In this document: piece after piece, positions 17,395 through 26,683 of the stretch
Layout of the letters: every line of letters starts with the position of its first letter
Numbering within the stretch: position 1 is the first letter of the stretch
Source: Pseudomonadota bacterium
Lineage (GTDB): Bacteria; Pseudomonadota; Alphaproteobacteria; Micropepsales; Micropepsaceae
Direction of reading: 5' to 3'
Length of the DNA: 64,000 nt
Assembly: GCA_021804785.1 (NCBI GenBank)
Contig: JAJZGY010000008.1
Span: 1 to 64,000, forward strand
Program-made: the position numbers and the translations under genes
The notes under the pieces: model-generated
Database searches by the model: none
Seen by the model: the letters and a program-made list of their open reading frames with translations, nothing else
What the model was told of the DNA's origin: nothing

Positions 17395-18810
17395 CTAGGA
17401 TGCAGCGAGTTTGCTGCGCCGCCGGCCATATACGAGGTAGACGACGAGCCCGATACCATTCCAGAACAGAAACCACCATTTTGTAAATGCAGGCAGGCCG
17501 GTAAAGAACAGGTAGAGGCAACCCACAATGCAGACCGGTGCAATCAACCAAACCATCGGCGTACGAAATGCCCGTTCGCGGTTTGGCTCACGTACTCGCA
17601 AAATCAGGACGCAGACCGAGACCGCAACAAATGCACAGAGCGTGCCTGCATTAGCGAGTAGGGCAATTTCGTCCAGGCGCAAGGTCGCTGCCATGATGGC
17701 TACGACGATGCCCGTGAGTACGGTCATCACCACCGGTGTGCCGCGCTTTCTGCTAATCCTCGCCAAAGAATTTGGCAAAAGCCCGTCGCGCGCCATTACG
17801 AAGAAGATTCGGCTTTGGCCATACATTAGCACCAGAATGACTGTAGGTAGTGCGATGATGGCTGCTGCAGCTACAAGCTCTGCAAATCCGGGATGCTTTA
17901 ACAGAATGAGTATGTATACGAGCGGCGCAGCCGACTTTGCGAAGTCTGCAAAATAGGATGCACCGAGTGCTGCTGTGGCGACGAGGACATAGATCGTAGT
18001 GCACAACGCCATCGAGCCAACAATTCCGATGGTCAGGTTGCGGCCTGGATCCTTGGTTTCTTCAGCGGCGGTTGAAACGGCATCAAATCCGTAGAAGGCA
18101 AAAAATATCAGCGCAGCCGCAGCGAGTGCTCCACGTTTGACGCCATCGGCGTCGACATGGGCACCAAGCCCGTAGGGAGCAAAGGGGTGGAAATTCGCAG
18201 TTTTAAAGGCTTGGCCAGCCAATAATACGAACACTACCAGCGCACTAAGTTTGATGATGACCAGGAAAATGTTGACCGTGGCGCTTTCGCGCGTTCCGAC
18301 TATCAGCATTAAGGTAACAACGCCTGAGATAAAAATCGCAGGAAGATCAACAAGGCCTCCGCTCATGACACCATGCAGCAAAGAGTTTGGCAGTGGCCAG
18401 CCTGCTGCATGAATGAACTCGGCGACGTGGGCCGACCAGCCCACCGCGACGGCTGAGGCGGCCACAGTGTACTCGAGGATGAGGCTCCATCCCACAATCC
18501 AAGCCACGACTTCCCCAAGTGCGACGTAGGAATACGTGTAGGCGCTCCCGGAAGCAGGGATCATCGTTGCCATTTCTGCGTAGCAAAACGCAGCACAGGC
18601 ACAAAGCAGTCCGCAGCCTAGAAAGGATAGAATTACCGCTGGGCCAGCCAATCCAGCGCCAATACCGGTCAGGGTATAAATGCCGGTTCCAACGATGGCA
18701 CCTACACCCATCGCCACCAGATGGGGCCAGCTCAAGGTGGGCGTGAGTCGAGTGGAGGCGTCGAAATGCGCAGCCGCGTTGATCGACTTTCTGCGCGTCA
18801 AAAATGTCAT
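17395..18810 (-). CDS. APC-family amino-acid permease
   Basis: Inner-membrane amino-acid transporter of 471 residues with about 12 hydrophobic segments. The N-terminal GVGAIVGTGIYTLTGIGAG is the substrate- and ion-site motif of the cationic amino-acid transporter (CAT/YfnA) subgroup, and FFAFYGFDAVSTAAEETKDP is the conserved central signature. The C-terminus ends in basic residues (YGRRRSKL). The likely substrate is an amino acid of broad type; specificity is not evident. It ends only 29 bp from the convergent msrQ stop. Confidence 0.9.
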   Translation of the reverse strand: MTFLTRRKSINAAAHFDASTRLTPTLSWPHLVAMGVGAIVGTGIYTLTGIGAGLAGPAVILSFLGCGLLCACAAFCYAEMATMIPASGSAYTYSYVALGEVVAWIVGWSLILEYTVAASAVAVGWSAHVAEFIHAAGWPLPNSLLHGVMSGGLVDLPAIFISGVVTLMLIVGTRESATVNIFLVIIKLSALVVFVLLAGQAFKTANFHPFAPYGLGAHVDADGVKRGALAAAALIFFAFYGFDAVSTAAEETKDPGRNLTIGIVGSMALCTTIYVLVATAALGASYFADFAKSAAPLVYILILLKHPGFAELVAAAAIIALPTVILVLMYGQSRIFFVMARDGLLPNSLARISRKRGTPVVMTVLTGIVVAIMAATLRLDEIALLANAGTLCAFVAVSVCVLILRVREPNRERAFRTPMVWLIAPVCIVGCLYLFFTGLPAFTKWWFLFWNGIGLVVYLVYGRRRSKLAAS

Positions 18811-19116
18811 GAATGCCCTCTTGAATAGACTTACCGGCGCACCCCGGCGCTCGGACCAGGAGCATCATACAAGTCCTGAGCATCTGGTAAATTCAACAGT
18901 CTGGGAACGCCAGGTTTGTTGGGGCGGTGGGCTGCCAGGCTATGTCTGGTGGTGCCTGGTGCACTCAGGGGCGTTTGGGCATGTGGATAAGCCTAGTCCA
19001 TGGTCCCGATGAGAGCGGCTGATTAGCACCCGACCTTAGTGCCGACGCTGCGAACTGGGCTGTTAGGAGACCTGGTCAACCCCATCGGGCAGCGTCTTGG
19101 AGGGTGCAGCTGCCGA
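18811..19116. other. Intergenic region between the permease and the Crp/Fnr-type gene
   Basis: No gene or RNA is supported in these 306 bp, which lie between two minus-strand genes. CCAGGC...GCCTGG (about 18928-18952) forms an inverted repeat around a 13-bp centre; its role, if any, is unknown. The permease promoter should lie in the left part. Confidence 0.4.
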
Positions 19117-19917
19117 TCAGGGCTGCCTCGTCAGTGCGGTTTGTGCCTCCCAGATCTCGCTCTGCAGGGTTCCTGGCTGATTTTGAGGGCCCAGCCGGCC
19201 CGCCAAGGAGAGGAGCGCGGCCTTATCTTGAATGGTGACCGTCCCGCCTTCAGTACGAATGAGTTTGGCTTTCCGCAAGTGTTGTATTGTACGGTTCATG
19301 TGGACCGTCGACAGGCCGACCGCTTCGGCAAGGATTTCCTGGGTAAGTGGCAGACCAAAGGAATTGTCCTGGACAAGGCCACTCAGTTGTAACCGTCCGT
19401 AGAATTCCAGAATGAGATGACCGACCCGTTCATAGGCGGTTTGACGACCATTGCGAACAATCTGCTGTAGAAGGCGAATCTCAACTTGTTGCTCGAGGGT
19501 ACGGCAGATATGAGCAAGCACCGGCCAATGCGGCTGGTCTTCCTGAGCATTGCGCAACAGCTCTTCCGCTTGAGCGCAGTCGGATCGTGTCAGGCTGATG
19601 TATGACGCTGCAGCCTCCGCACCGCGGCGAGATGAGAAGCCAACCAGGTCTCCGGGAAAATAGAAGTCGAGGATTTGGCGCCGTCCATCGGGAAGGCGGG
19701 CGGTTCGGCAAACCCACCCTGAGGCAAGAATCTTGGGCGCGTCCAGAAGGGTTCCGGCGGCGATGATCTCGTTTCCGGCCGCGAAAGTTGTCAGGCGCCC
19801 TAGCATCGCCCGCAACGCCTCGGCCTCGGCCTGGGGGAGCGGGGCGAATGCTGAAAAATAGCTGAGCACGGCCAATCTCGGGTTGGCGGAGGTAGGGCGA
19901 GATTTATTCGTAGGCAC
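19117..19917 (-). CDS. Crp/Fnr-family transcriptional regulator
   Basis: Regulator of 266 residues with an N-terminal cyclic-nucleotide-binding-like beta barrel (about residues 25-130, GSTLL..., GWVCRTARLPDGRRQILDFY) and a C-terminal winged helix (LTQEILAEAVGLSTVHMNRT). It lacks the N-terminal cysteine cluster of oxygen-sensing Fnr and the family's cAMP-contact motif is not clear, so its signal is unknown. It starts with GTG at 19917, preceded by GGAAGGA. No direct operon partner is visible. Confidence 0.87.
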   Translation of the reverse strand: MPTNKSRPTSANPRLAVLSYFSAFAPLPQAEAEALRAMLGRLTTFAAGNEIIAAGTLLDAPKILASGWVCRTARLPDGRRQILDFYFPGDLVGFSSRRGAEAAASYISLTRSDCAQAEELLRNAQEDQPHWPVLAHICRTLEQQVEIRLLQQIVRNGRQTAYERVGHLILEFYGRLQLSGLVQDNSFGLPLTQEILAEAVGLSTVHMNRTIQHLRKAKLIRTEGGTVTIQDKAALLSLAGRLGPQNQPGTLQSEIWEAQTALTRQP

Positions 19918-20413
19918 GAGATCGTGTCCTTCCGACGCAGCATTGCGACCCCACCAGCCTCCAACGATCGTTCCGGCAGCCGTCGGCGATGGCGTGCTTG
20001 GTCTTCCACTTTCTCTCTGGACGAGGTTCGCAAGATTGCGCGTGCCTCGTGCCGCTGACTCAAGGCGTAAAGATGAGCTTAGTTCCCCAAGAAAGCCGGA
20101 GGCGGTAGCTCGGTGACGCGGTTTGGTGGTGCGTTGGCATGATCCAACGAGGGAGTTGGCTGTGCAATTTCACCAGTGGGGCGCCTTATGGAGGTCGCCT
20201 GGGGGCTTATCTCTCTTGGTTCGGTGCAGGTCATCTGCTCCTCCTGGGGAGTTTGTAGGGCGGGAAATCCCGAGCCGGGGTAGGTCCCCCCAAAGGAGGC
20301 CCTTCCGGGATGCCTGCACTCTTACGGAGGGTGCCGCCGGCTCAATCGCATTACATAGTTGCAAATGAAACTAAATTAGCACTACCCTGTAGCAAGACCA
20401 AAGGAGGCCCGCC
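19918..20413. other. Intergenic region upstream of the tyrosine-degradation operon
   Basis: This 496-bp region between divergent genes contains no supported gene. It has several GC-rich short hairpins around 20260-20320 (for example CGGGA/TCCCG and GGGG/CCCC). An AT-rich promoter with an operator-like repeat at 20356-20388 is listed separately. The left half must hold the promoter of the minus-strand Crp/Fnr-type gene. Confidence 0.45.
20356..20388 (+). promoter_or_regulatory. Probable hppD promoter with palindromic operator
   Basis: TAGTT (20356-20360) and AACTA (20369-20373) form an inverted repeat with an 8-bp centre, the size and style of a MarR-family operator. A possible -35 TTGCAA (20359-20364) and -10 TACCCT (20383-20388) are 18 bp apart, so the repeat would overlap the polymerase site, fitting repression. 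The MarR-type gene at 24245, the last gene of this operon, is the obvious candidate regulator. The pairing is inferred. Confidence 0.5.
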
Positions 20414-21499
20414 ATGAACCAGCTCTGGGACAATCCGATCGGTACCGATGGCTTTGAGTTTGTAGAGTATACCGCTCCTGACGTCGGAAAGCTGCACCGC
20501 TACTTCGAACAAATGGGTTTTCGCGCCGTTGCGCGTCATCGTTCCAAAGATGTTGTTCTGTACCGTCAGGGCGAATCAAACTTCATCGTAAACGCCGAGC
20601 TTGGCAGCCATGGCTCGCGCTTTGCCCAGGCCCATGGCCCATCTGCCTGTGCCATGGCGTTCAGAGTGAAAGATGCCACGCGGGCATATCGCAAATTACT
20701 AGAGCTGGGAGCAAAGCCCTTTGCCAACCAGATCGGACCAATGGAGCTCAATATCCCTGCGATCGAGGGAATCGGCGGGAGTGTTATCTACCTGGTCGAC
20801 CGTTATGATGAGCATTCAATCTATGACGTCGACTTTATTCCCACAGATTCGTCCAAGGGATTTGCGCACAGCGGTACAGGGATCACCTATATCGACCACA
20901 TTACGCACAACGTTTTTCGCGGGAATATGGACAAATGGGCCGGATTTTACGAAAAGCTCTTCAACTTCCGAGAGATACGGTACTTTGATATTGAAGGTAA
21001 GCTGACGGGGCTGAAGTCGCGCGCGATGACCAGCCCGGATGGTAAAATCCGTATCCCAATCAACGAAAGCTCGGATGATAAGTCTCAGATAGCAGAGTAT
21101 CTGGAAGACTATAAAGGCGAAGGAATACAGCACATCGCCCTCGGAACTGACGACATTTACCAAACGGTCGAATTTATGAGAGAAAACGGCGTTCCGTTCC
21201 AGGATACGCCGGATACCTATTACGAACGCCTGGACAACCGCATCAACGGACATGGCGAAGACGTCGAACGTCTGAAGAAATTGCGGATTCTCATGGACGG
21301 AGCACCCACTTCTGGTCAGGGGCTATTGCTGCAGATATTTACTCGGAATGCGATCGGTCCCATTTTCTTCGAGATTATTCAAAGGAAGGGTAATGAAGGG
21401 TTCGGGGAAGGCAACTTTCGAGCCCTCTTCGAGTCCATTGAGCTCGATCAAATACAGCGCGGGGTTTTAAAGGACCCTGGCGATGCGAGGCTTTCATGA
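20414..21499 (+). CDS. hppD: 4-Hydroxyphenylpyruvate dioxygenase
   Basis: Non-haem iron(II) enzyme converting 4-hydroxyphenylpyruvate to homogentisate, the second step of tyrosine breakdown. Its 361 residues form two vicinal-oxygen-chelate halves, starting with DGFEFVEYTAPDVGKLHRYF. The iron ligands are visible as His in YIDHITHNVF (near residue 161), His in GIQHIAL (near 240) and Glu in IFFEIIQRKG (near 318). GGAGG precedes the ATG. It is the first gene of a tightly packed operon and overlaps hmgA by 4 bp. Confidence 0.97.
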   Translation: MNQLWDNPIGTDGFEFVEYTAPDVGKLHRYFEQMGFRAVARHRSKDVVLYRQGESNFIVNAELGSHGSRFAQAHGPSACAMAFRVKDATRAYRKLLELGAKPFANQIGPMELNIPAIEGIGGSVIYLVDRYDEHSIYDVDFIPTDSSKGFAHSGTGITYIDHITHNVFRGNMDKWAGFYEKLFNFREIRYFDIEGKLTGLKSRAMTSPDGKIRIPINESSDDKSQIAEYLEDYKGEGIQHIALGTDDIYQTVEFMRENGVPFQDTPDTYYERLDNRINGHGEDVERLKKLRILMDGAPTSGQGLLLQIFTRNAIGPIFFEIIQRKGNEGFGEGNFRALFESIELDQIQRGVLKDPGDARLS

Positions 21500-22626
21500 G
21501 CCAGTGCCATTGGATTGAATTGCCACGAAAAGAGGGGGTGACATCGCGTCAGGCGCACTGTGATGTGCCTGAAGGTACTTATGAACGGGAGATTGGACGG
21601 GACGGCTTTTTTGGTCCGGCAGCACATGTCTACCATTCCCACCCGCCAACTGGGTGGATCAAATTTGATGGGCCACTCCGCCCCCGGGCCTTTGACGCCG
21701 TAGCTGCGGCGCGGGAATCATCTGATCTGTTTGACGCAGAACTCCTCCTCTCCAATTCGAATGTCCGAATCAAGATTTGGTCGCTTCATCGACCCATGCA
21801 ACATCTGGTTCGAAATGCTGACGGAGACGAACTCATATTTGTTCACGCGGGCGAAGGCGAGCTGTTCAGTGACTTCGGCCATTTGGGCTATCGGGACGGT
21901 GATTATCTGCTGATCCCACGCGGAACGATGTGGCGCCTCGAGCCCAAGACACAAACAACCGCTCTTTGCATTGAGGCAACCAATGGAGCCTACAAGCTCC
22001 CTGAGCGCGGCGTCCTCGGTCCCCATGCCATATTTGATCCCGCGGCGCTTGATACCCCGAAGCTCGACGATATGTTTCAGCGGCAGAAGGGTGAAACAGA
22101 GTGGTGCGTCAAGGTAAAACGCCGCAACGAAATCTCAACCATAACCTATCCATTCAACCCACTTGACGCCATGGGCTGGAAGGGAAATCTCACCGTGCTC
22201 AGGCTCAACTGGCGGGATATCCGGCCAGTCATGAGCCACCGCTATCACATACCGCCGAGCGTTCATTCTACTTTTGTGGCAGAACGCTTTGTCGTATGCA
22301 CTTTCGTACCACGGCCCATTGAAAGTGACGCAGGTGCGCTAAAGGTTCCATTTTACCACTCGAATGACGATTATGACGAAGCAATATTTTACCATAAGGG
22401 CGAGTTTTTCAGTCGCGACAACATCAGACCTGGAATGATGACATTTCACCCTTGCGGATTTACTCACGGCCCTCATCCCAAGGCATTTGCAGCCGGGGCA
22501 AAGGCGGAAAAAACTTCTACTGATGAAGTTGCGGTCATGATTGATGCCCGCGATTCTCTGGAGATGCAAACGGCCGCTTCCGCTACAGAGGTTGGCGGCT
22601 ATGCCGAAAGCTGGGCGACAAAATGA
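21496..22626 (+). CDS. hmgA: Homogentisate 1,2-dioxygenase
   Basis: Iron-dependent cupin-type dioxygenase that opens the homogentisate ring to maleylacetoacetate. The 376-residue protein, shorter than the roughly 430-residue fungal/human form, has the family features FFGPAAHVYHSHPPTGW, the central DGDELIFVHAGEGEL and LIPRGTMWRLEP, and the C-terminal iron-site region with EAIFYHKGEFFSR and FHPCGFTHGPHP. It overlaps hppD by ATGA and the next gene by 4 bp, supporting coupled translation in the tyrosine operon. Confidence 0.94.
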   Translation: MSQCHWIELPRKEGVTSRQAHCDVPEGTYEREIGRDGFFGPAAHVYHSHPPTGWIKFDGPLRPRAFDAVAAARESSDLFDAELLLSNSNVRIKIWSLHRPMQHLVRNADGDELIFVHAGEGELFSDFGHLGYRDGDYLLIPRGTMWRLEPKTQTTALCIEATNGAYKLPERGVLGPHAIFDPAALDTPKLDDMFQRQKGETEWCVKVKRRNEISTITYPFNPLDAMGWKGNLTVLRLNWRDIRPVMSHRYHIPPSVHSTFVAERFVVCTFVPRPIESDAGALKVPFYHSNDDYDEAIFYHKGEFFSRDNIRPGMMTFHPCGFTHGPHPKAFAAGAKAEKTSTDEVAVMIDARDSLEMQTAASATEVGGYAESWATK

Positions 22627-23609
22627 AGCTTGCCTCACTTAAACATGGACGAGATGGACTACTCGTTGTGGTCGCTAGCGATTTGAAGACCTGTATCTCT
22701 GTTCCACATATAGCACCAACATTGCAGTTGGCGCTCGACAATTGGCATGAATGTGCGGCCCGACTAATGCGGGTTTACGAGCTGCTTAATGACGGTAGTG
22801 CCGAGGGCGCGCGGATTTTTGAGGTGACAAATTGCGCCGCGCCTATTCCGCGGGCATTCCAGTGGGCGGACGGGTCGGCTTATGTGACGCACGTGGAACT
22901 TGTTCGTCGCGCTCGTGGCGCGCAGATGCCGTCGAGCTTCTGGACGGATCCGTTAATGTATCAGGGCGGATCCGATAGTTTTGTTGGAGCATGCGATCCC
23001 ATACTTGTGGAAACAGAAGCAGCAGGGATCGATTTTGAAGGCGAAATTGCGGTCATCACCGATGATGTCCCCATGGCAGTTACGGCCGAACGGGCCCAAA
23101 AGCATATCAAACTTCTGATGCTAGTTAATGATGTTTCCTTGCGGAACCTCATTCCTGGTGAGCTTGCCAAAGGCTTTGGTTTCTTCCAATCCAAGCCTGC
23201 CACGGCATTCTCGCCGGTAGCAGTTACACCTGACGAGTTGGGTGAGGCCTGGGATGGTGGACGTGTACATTTGCCGCTTCAAATCAGATATAACAATCAT
23301 GAGTTTGGTGCACCGAATGCTGGCGAAGACATGACATTTGATTTTTCCCAATTGATTTCCCACGCCGCAAAGACACGGTTTCTGTGTGCGGGTTCGATTA
23401 TTGGATCTGGAACCGTCTCGAATAAGGACCCAGGGCGGGGTTCTGCCTGCCTCGCCGAGCGGCGAATGCTTGAGATCATAGGGTCTGGAGAGGCGAAGAC
23501 GCAGTTTATGCGCTTTGGAGATCGGGTACAAATTGAAATGTTAGATCTGTCTGGGCGCTCGATATTCGGCGCAATAGACCAGGTGGTATGCCGCTATGAG
23601 GGAGCTTGA
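22623..23609 (+). CDS. Fumarylacetoacetate hydrolase-family protein
   Basis: Predicted to split fumarylacetoacetate into fumarate and acetoacetate, the last step of tyrosine degradation. The 328-residue protein has the FAH domain signature: metal-binding acidic residues in AGIDFEGEIAVITDD (near residue 135-150), VSLRNLIPGELAKGFGFFQSKPATAFSPV and GSIIGSGTVSNKDPGRGSACLAE. Length matches the bacterial FAH-like enzymes rather than the 420-residue eukaryotic form. It overlaps hmgA by 4 bp and maiA by 14 bp. Confidence 0.92.
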   Translation: MKLASLKHGRDGLLVVVASDLKTCISVPHIAPTLQLALDNWHECAARLMRVYELLNDGSAEGARIFEVTNCAAPIPRAFQWADGSAYVTHVELVRRARGAQMPSSFWTDPLMYQGGSDSFVGACDPILVETEAAGIDFEGEIAVITDDVPMAVTAERAQKHIKLLMLVNDVSLRNLIPGELAKGFGFFQSKPATAFSPVAVTPDELGEAWDGGRVHLPLQIRYNNHEFGAPNAGEDMTFDFSQLISHAAKTRFLCAGSIIGSGTVSNKDPGRGSACLAERRMLEIIGSGEAKTQFMRFGDRVQIEMLDLSGRSIFGAIDQVVCRYEGA

Positions 23610-24255
23610 AGTGTCGGTCACTCTCTATACGTATTTCCGTTCATCAGCGGCATTTAGGGTACGCATAGCGCTGGAACTAAAAGGACTGAAGCACCAGGAT
23701 GTATATGTGCACCTGCGCAAGAACGAGCAGATGTCACAAGCATTTCGTCAGGTCAATCCGCAAGGCTTTGTTCCGTCCCTGGTTCACGATGGTCAAGCAA
23801 TATCTCAATCGCTGGCGATCATCGAGTATCTGGACGAGGTGTTTCCAGATCCGCCTCTTTTGCCAAATGATCCGCTCTCGCGAGCACGCGTGCGGCAGAT
23901 CGCCTATGCGATTGCCTGTGATATCCACCCCATAAATAATCTTCGCGTTCGTAGATTTCTGATGCAGGAATACAAAAGAAGTGAAGCAGATGTTGACGAC
24001 TTCATGCGACACTGGATTGAGCAGGGTTTCGATGCAATCGAGAAGATGATCGGCGGGCATCCGCAGACTGGACGCTTTTGCCATGGTGACCAGCCTACGG
24101 TGGCAGATCTTTGTTTGATTCCGCAGATTGCAAATGCCCGAGCCGCAAATATGGATATCGATCGCTGGCCCGCATTGAGTGCAATCGAAAGGTCAGCCTA
24201 TGAGATGCCCGCATTTGTAGCAGCACAGCCCAAGAGCCAGGCGGATGCAGAGTGA
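23596..24255 (+). CDS. maiA: Maleylacetoacetate isomerase (zeta-class GST)
   Basis: Glutathione-dependent isomerase that turns maleylacetoacetate into fumarylacetoacetate. The 219 residues show the zeta-class GST fold: N-terminal thioredoxin domain with active site SSAAFRVRIALELKG (families usually have SSCxxR; here the Cys is Ala but the catalytic Ser stays), NPQGFVPSLV and QSLAIIEYLDE for glutathione binding, then an all-helical domain with GDQPTVADLCLIPQI. A GTG at 23611 is an alternative start. It completes the tyrosine pathway gene set. Confidence 0.93.
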   Translation: MRELEVSVTLYTYFRSSAAFRVRIALELKGLKHQDVYVHLRKNEQMSQAFRQVNPQGFVPSLVHDGQAISQSLAIIEYLDEVFPDPPLLPNDPLSRARVRQIAYAIACDIHPINNLRVRRFLMQEYKRSEADVDDFMRHWIEQGFDAIEKMIGGHPQTGRFCHGDQPTVADLCLIPQIANARAANMDIDRWPALSAIERSAYEMPAFVAAQPKSQADAE

Positions 24256-24697
24256 ACTTCGTGAAACATTGGTGCTTGAGGCATTCCTGCCCTATCGGCT
24301 TTCGGTTCTTACCAATCGCGTTAGCAGTGCCTTATCTGAGCGCTATGCCGGAGAGTTTTCGATGTCGGCGGCAGAATGGCGGGTGATGGCCGCATTGGGT
24401 TGTAGCGACGGCCTATCGGCCCGAGAAGTTTGCATTCGAACGGCCATGGATAAGGTCCAAGTCAGCAGGGCTGTTGCGGGTCTGGTGGAAAGCGGTCGCG
24501 TGGTGCGGCGAACAGATGCAGAAGACGGACGAGTAACCAGGCTTACACTGTCCGCTGAAGGGCGCACGGTTTACGAGGAAATCGTGCCACGCGCCCACAA
24601 TTTCGAAGCCAGGCTCATGTCAGCACTGACAGCGGAGGAACTTGAGGCTCTCGATGTGATTCTTGGGAAGCTGAGTCGCGCTGTTCTCACTCTTTGA
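24245..24697 (+). CDS. MarR-family transcriptional regulator
   Basis: Regulator of 150 residues with a winged helix-turn-helix (LSAREVCIRTAMDKVQVSRAVAGLVESGRVVRR, with the wing TDAEDGRVTRLTLS). It overlaps maiA by 11 bp, so it belongs to the tyrosine operon, and likely controls it through the palindrome at 20356-20373. Family members of this kind release DNA when bound by an aromatic pathway intermediate; which one is unknown. Its end overlaps the convergent lutC end by 11 bp. Confidence 0.9.
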   Translation: MQSELRETLVLEAFLPYRLSVLTNRVSSALSERYAGEFSMSAAEWRVMAALGCSDGLSAREVCIRTAMDKVQVSRAVAGLVESGRVVRRTDAEDGRVTRLTLSAEGRTVYEEIVPRAHNFEARLMSALTAEELEALDVILGKLSRAVLTL

Positions 24698-25280
24698 TCA
24701 GCAAGAGGCAAAGAGCCTTGGGACCATGGGCGCCCAGCTCAAGCGTTTGCTCAATATCTGCGGTACGCGATGGCCCTGTTACGAAATTCAGAGTTGGTGG
24801 CAGACCCATATCGGCAACCTTTGCCAGGGCGTCCTCCATATGGCCGACAATGTCCCGTGCCCCTAATACCGCGATTTCCAAGCCAGCCCGAAAATGCCAG
24901 CTTGCGGGCCTTGAGGTACTGGCTGGATAAACCAGGGTACCGGTTTCAGCAATTGCCAGCAGGACGTGGGCAAGCGCGGCATCGTCTGGTCCAGGGGGCG
25001 TTTCTAATATTTCGCCGTGCCATCCAGAGATATCAAGCATCGAACCATTGGGCACATGGAGGCGGGCGGGCAGGTTGCGGGCTCGCAGAATATCCGCAAT
25101 GGCATCCGGCACCTCAGTCGAGGTGGACAGAACACGTAATTCTACCGCCGCGCGTTCCGCCATGGCTGTAAAGCGCTGCAAGAGATCCTGTACGGGAGGT
25201 GGGACATAAGCCGGCGGCAGGGGGGAGGGAGCCAGTTCGGCTCTCTGGATGGCTTTAAAAATGTCATCGCGCGCGGTCAT
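24687..25280 (-). CDS. lutC: LUD-domain protein LutC (lactate utilization)
   Basis: Third subunit of the LutABC-type L-lactate oxidising complex. The 197-residue LUD domain has the typical ISGWHGEI, AIAETGTLVYPAST, and FVTGPSRTADIEQTLELGAHGPK with a C-terminal LCLLLIKE. Its start overlaps the lutB stop by ATGA, so the two are translationally coupled. The family role in lactate use is known from Bacillus and related YkgEFG genes; function here is inferred from the complete gene set. Confidence 0.92.
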   Translation of the reverse strand: MTARDDIFKAIQRAELAPSPLPPAYVPPPVQDLLQRFTAMAERAAVELRVLSTSTEVPDAIADILRARNLPARLHVPNGSMLDISGWHGEILETPPGPDDAALAHVLLAIAETGTLVYPASTSRPASWHFRAGLEIAVLGARDIVGHMEDALAKVADMGLPPTLNFVTGPSRTADIEQTLELGAHGPKALCLLLIKE

Positions 25281-26683
25281 GGGGAATTGAGCTGCTCCAT
25301 AAAGGTTTTACCCTGTGGCTCGGGAAGGTCTCGAATGGCAAACCATCCTCCAGCCATGGGGAGGGCTCGAATGCGGCCACCCTTGGCTAACTTTTTCAAT
25401 ACGCGGCTAGCCAGCCTTGTTCCCAGTCGGTAAAGCAACGGGCGCTTGGCAGCAAATGCCCATAAACCCAGACCGGCGCGATAAGTTATTGGTGGCAGAC
25501 CTGCCGCGTACTCACGCGCGCGCCAATAACGCATAATTGTAGGCAAAGGAATCTTTACCGGACACACCTCCGCACACCTGCCACAAAAAGTGGAGGCGTT
25601 GGGGTGATGATGCGCCTCGGATATGCCCAACAGATTAGGGTTGAGGGCGGCGCCAATGGGGCCTGGGTAGGTCGCTCCATAGGCATGGCCGCCCACCGCA
25701 CCATAGATTGGGCAATGATTGAGGCATGCCGCGCATCGGATGCAGCGCAGGGTTGCTTGCGCCGGGGTTCCCAGAAGACGCGTTCGCCCGTTATCGACCA
25801 GAACGACATGAAATTCACGCGGGCCGTCAGCCATTTCCTCCGAATGTGGCCCGCTCATTACGCTGACATATGACGTTATGGGTTGGCCCGTAGCCGAGCG
25901 GGTCAACAAACGTAACAGAACCGAAGCGGCATTAAGGTCTGGTACTACCTTTTCTATGCCGGTCACAACAATATGGGTGCGGGGAAGCAGGCGCGTCAGA
26001 TCGCCATTGCCTTCGTTCGTAACAATCAGCGCTGCACCTTCGCGTGCGGTCAAGAAGTTTGCACCAGTGATGCCAGCGTCAGCCCCTTCAAAGGCTGCTC
26101 GTAGCATGGCTCGGGCCTCGCCTACGAGAGCGCTACGATCAGAGAGATCTCGCGCAGGGTCCAATTTGCTGTGCGCTGCGCGAAAAGTATCTGCTACATC
26201 CTCCTTGTTAAGATGAAACGCTGGAGCAATGATGTGGCTCGGCGGTTCATGACGCAGCTGGATGATATATTCGCCAAGATCAGTTTCGATCGGCACGATG
26301 CCATGGGCGAGAAGGGCATCATTTAACCCGATTTCTTCGCTGACCATGGATTTTCCCTTGGTCACGCGTCTAGCACCCGAGCGCTTCAGGATATCGATAA
26401 CAATCTGACGTGCTTCAGTCGCATTGCGGGCCCAATGAACTTGCCCGCCGCGGGTGGTCACTGACTTTTCAAATTCGTCGAGCAAAGAGTGAAGGTGTGT
26501 AATGGAGTGCTCGCGTATCGCGGCGCCCTGGCCACGCAGGGCATCAAAGTCTGGAAAGTCACTCGATGCGAATCGTCGGGCGAGCTGGAAATGCCCCTTG
26601 ATCCGACCTAAGGCCTGTTTAAGCCGTGGATCGTGTACCGCTTTCTTGGAGGCCTCGCGGAAAGCTAGCGGATCTTGTGTCAT
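25277..26683 (-). CDS. lutB: Iron-sulfur cluster-binding protein LutB
   Basis: Central subunit of the LutABC-type lactate dehydrogenase complex, 468 residues. An N-terminal LUD-type domain (KGKSMVSEEIGLNDALLAHG, ITGANFLTAREGAALIV) is followed by a ferredoxin-like part with two 4Fe-4S motifs, CIRCAACLNHCP and CGRCAEVCPVKIPLP, and a basic C-terminal tail. The ATG at 26683 is chosen because it overlaps the lutA stop by ATGA and has GGAGAAGGG upstream; the open frame extends to 26713. Confidence 0.93.
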   Translation of the reverse strand: MTQDPLAFREASKKAVHDPRLKQALGRIKGHFQLARRFASSDFPDFDALRGQGAAIREHSITHLHSLLDEFEKSVTTRGGQVHWARNATEARQIVIDILKRSGARRVTKGKSMVSEEIGLNDALLAHGIVPIETDLGEYIIQLRHEPPSHIIAPAFHLNKEDVADTFRAAHSKLDPARDLSDRSALVGEARAMLRAAFEGADAGITGANFLTAREGAALIVTNEGNGDLTRLLPRTHIVVTGIEKVVPDLNAASVLLRLLTRSATGQPITSYVSVMSGPHSEEMADGPREFHVVLVDNGRTRLLGTPAQATLRCIRCAACLNHCPIYGAVGGHAYGATYPGPIGAALNPNLLGISEAHHHPNASTFCGRCAEVCPVKIPLPTIMRYWRAREYAAGLPPITYRAGLGLWAFAAKRPLLYRLGTRLASRVLKKLAKGGRIRALPMAGGWFAIRDLPEPQGKTFMEQLNSP

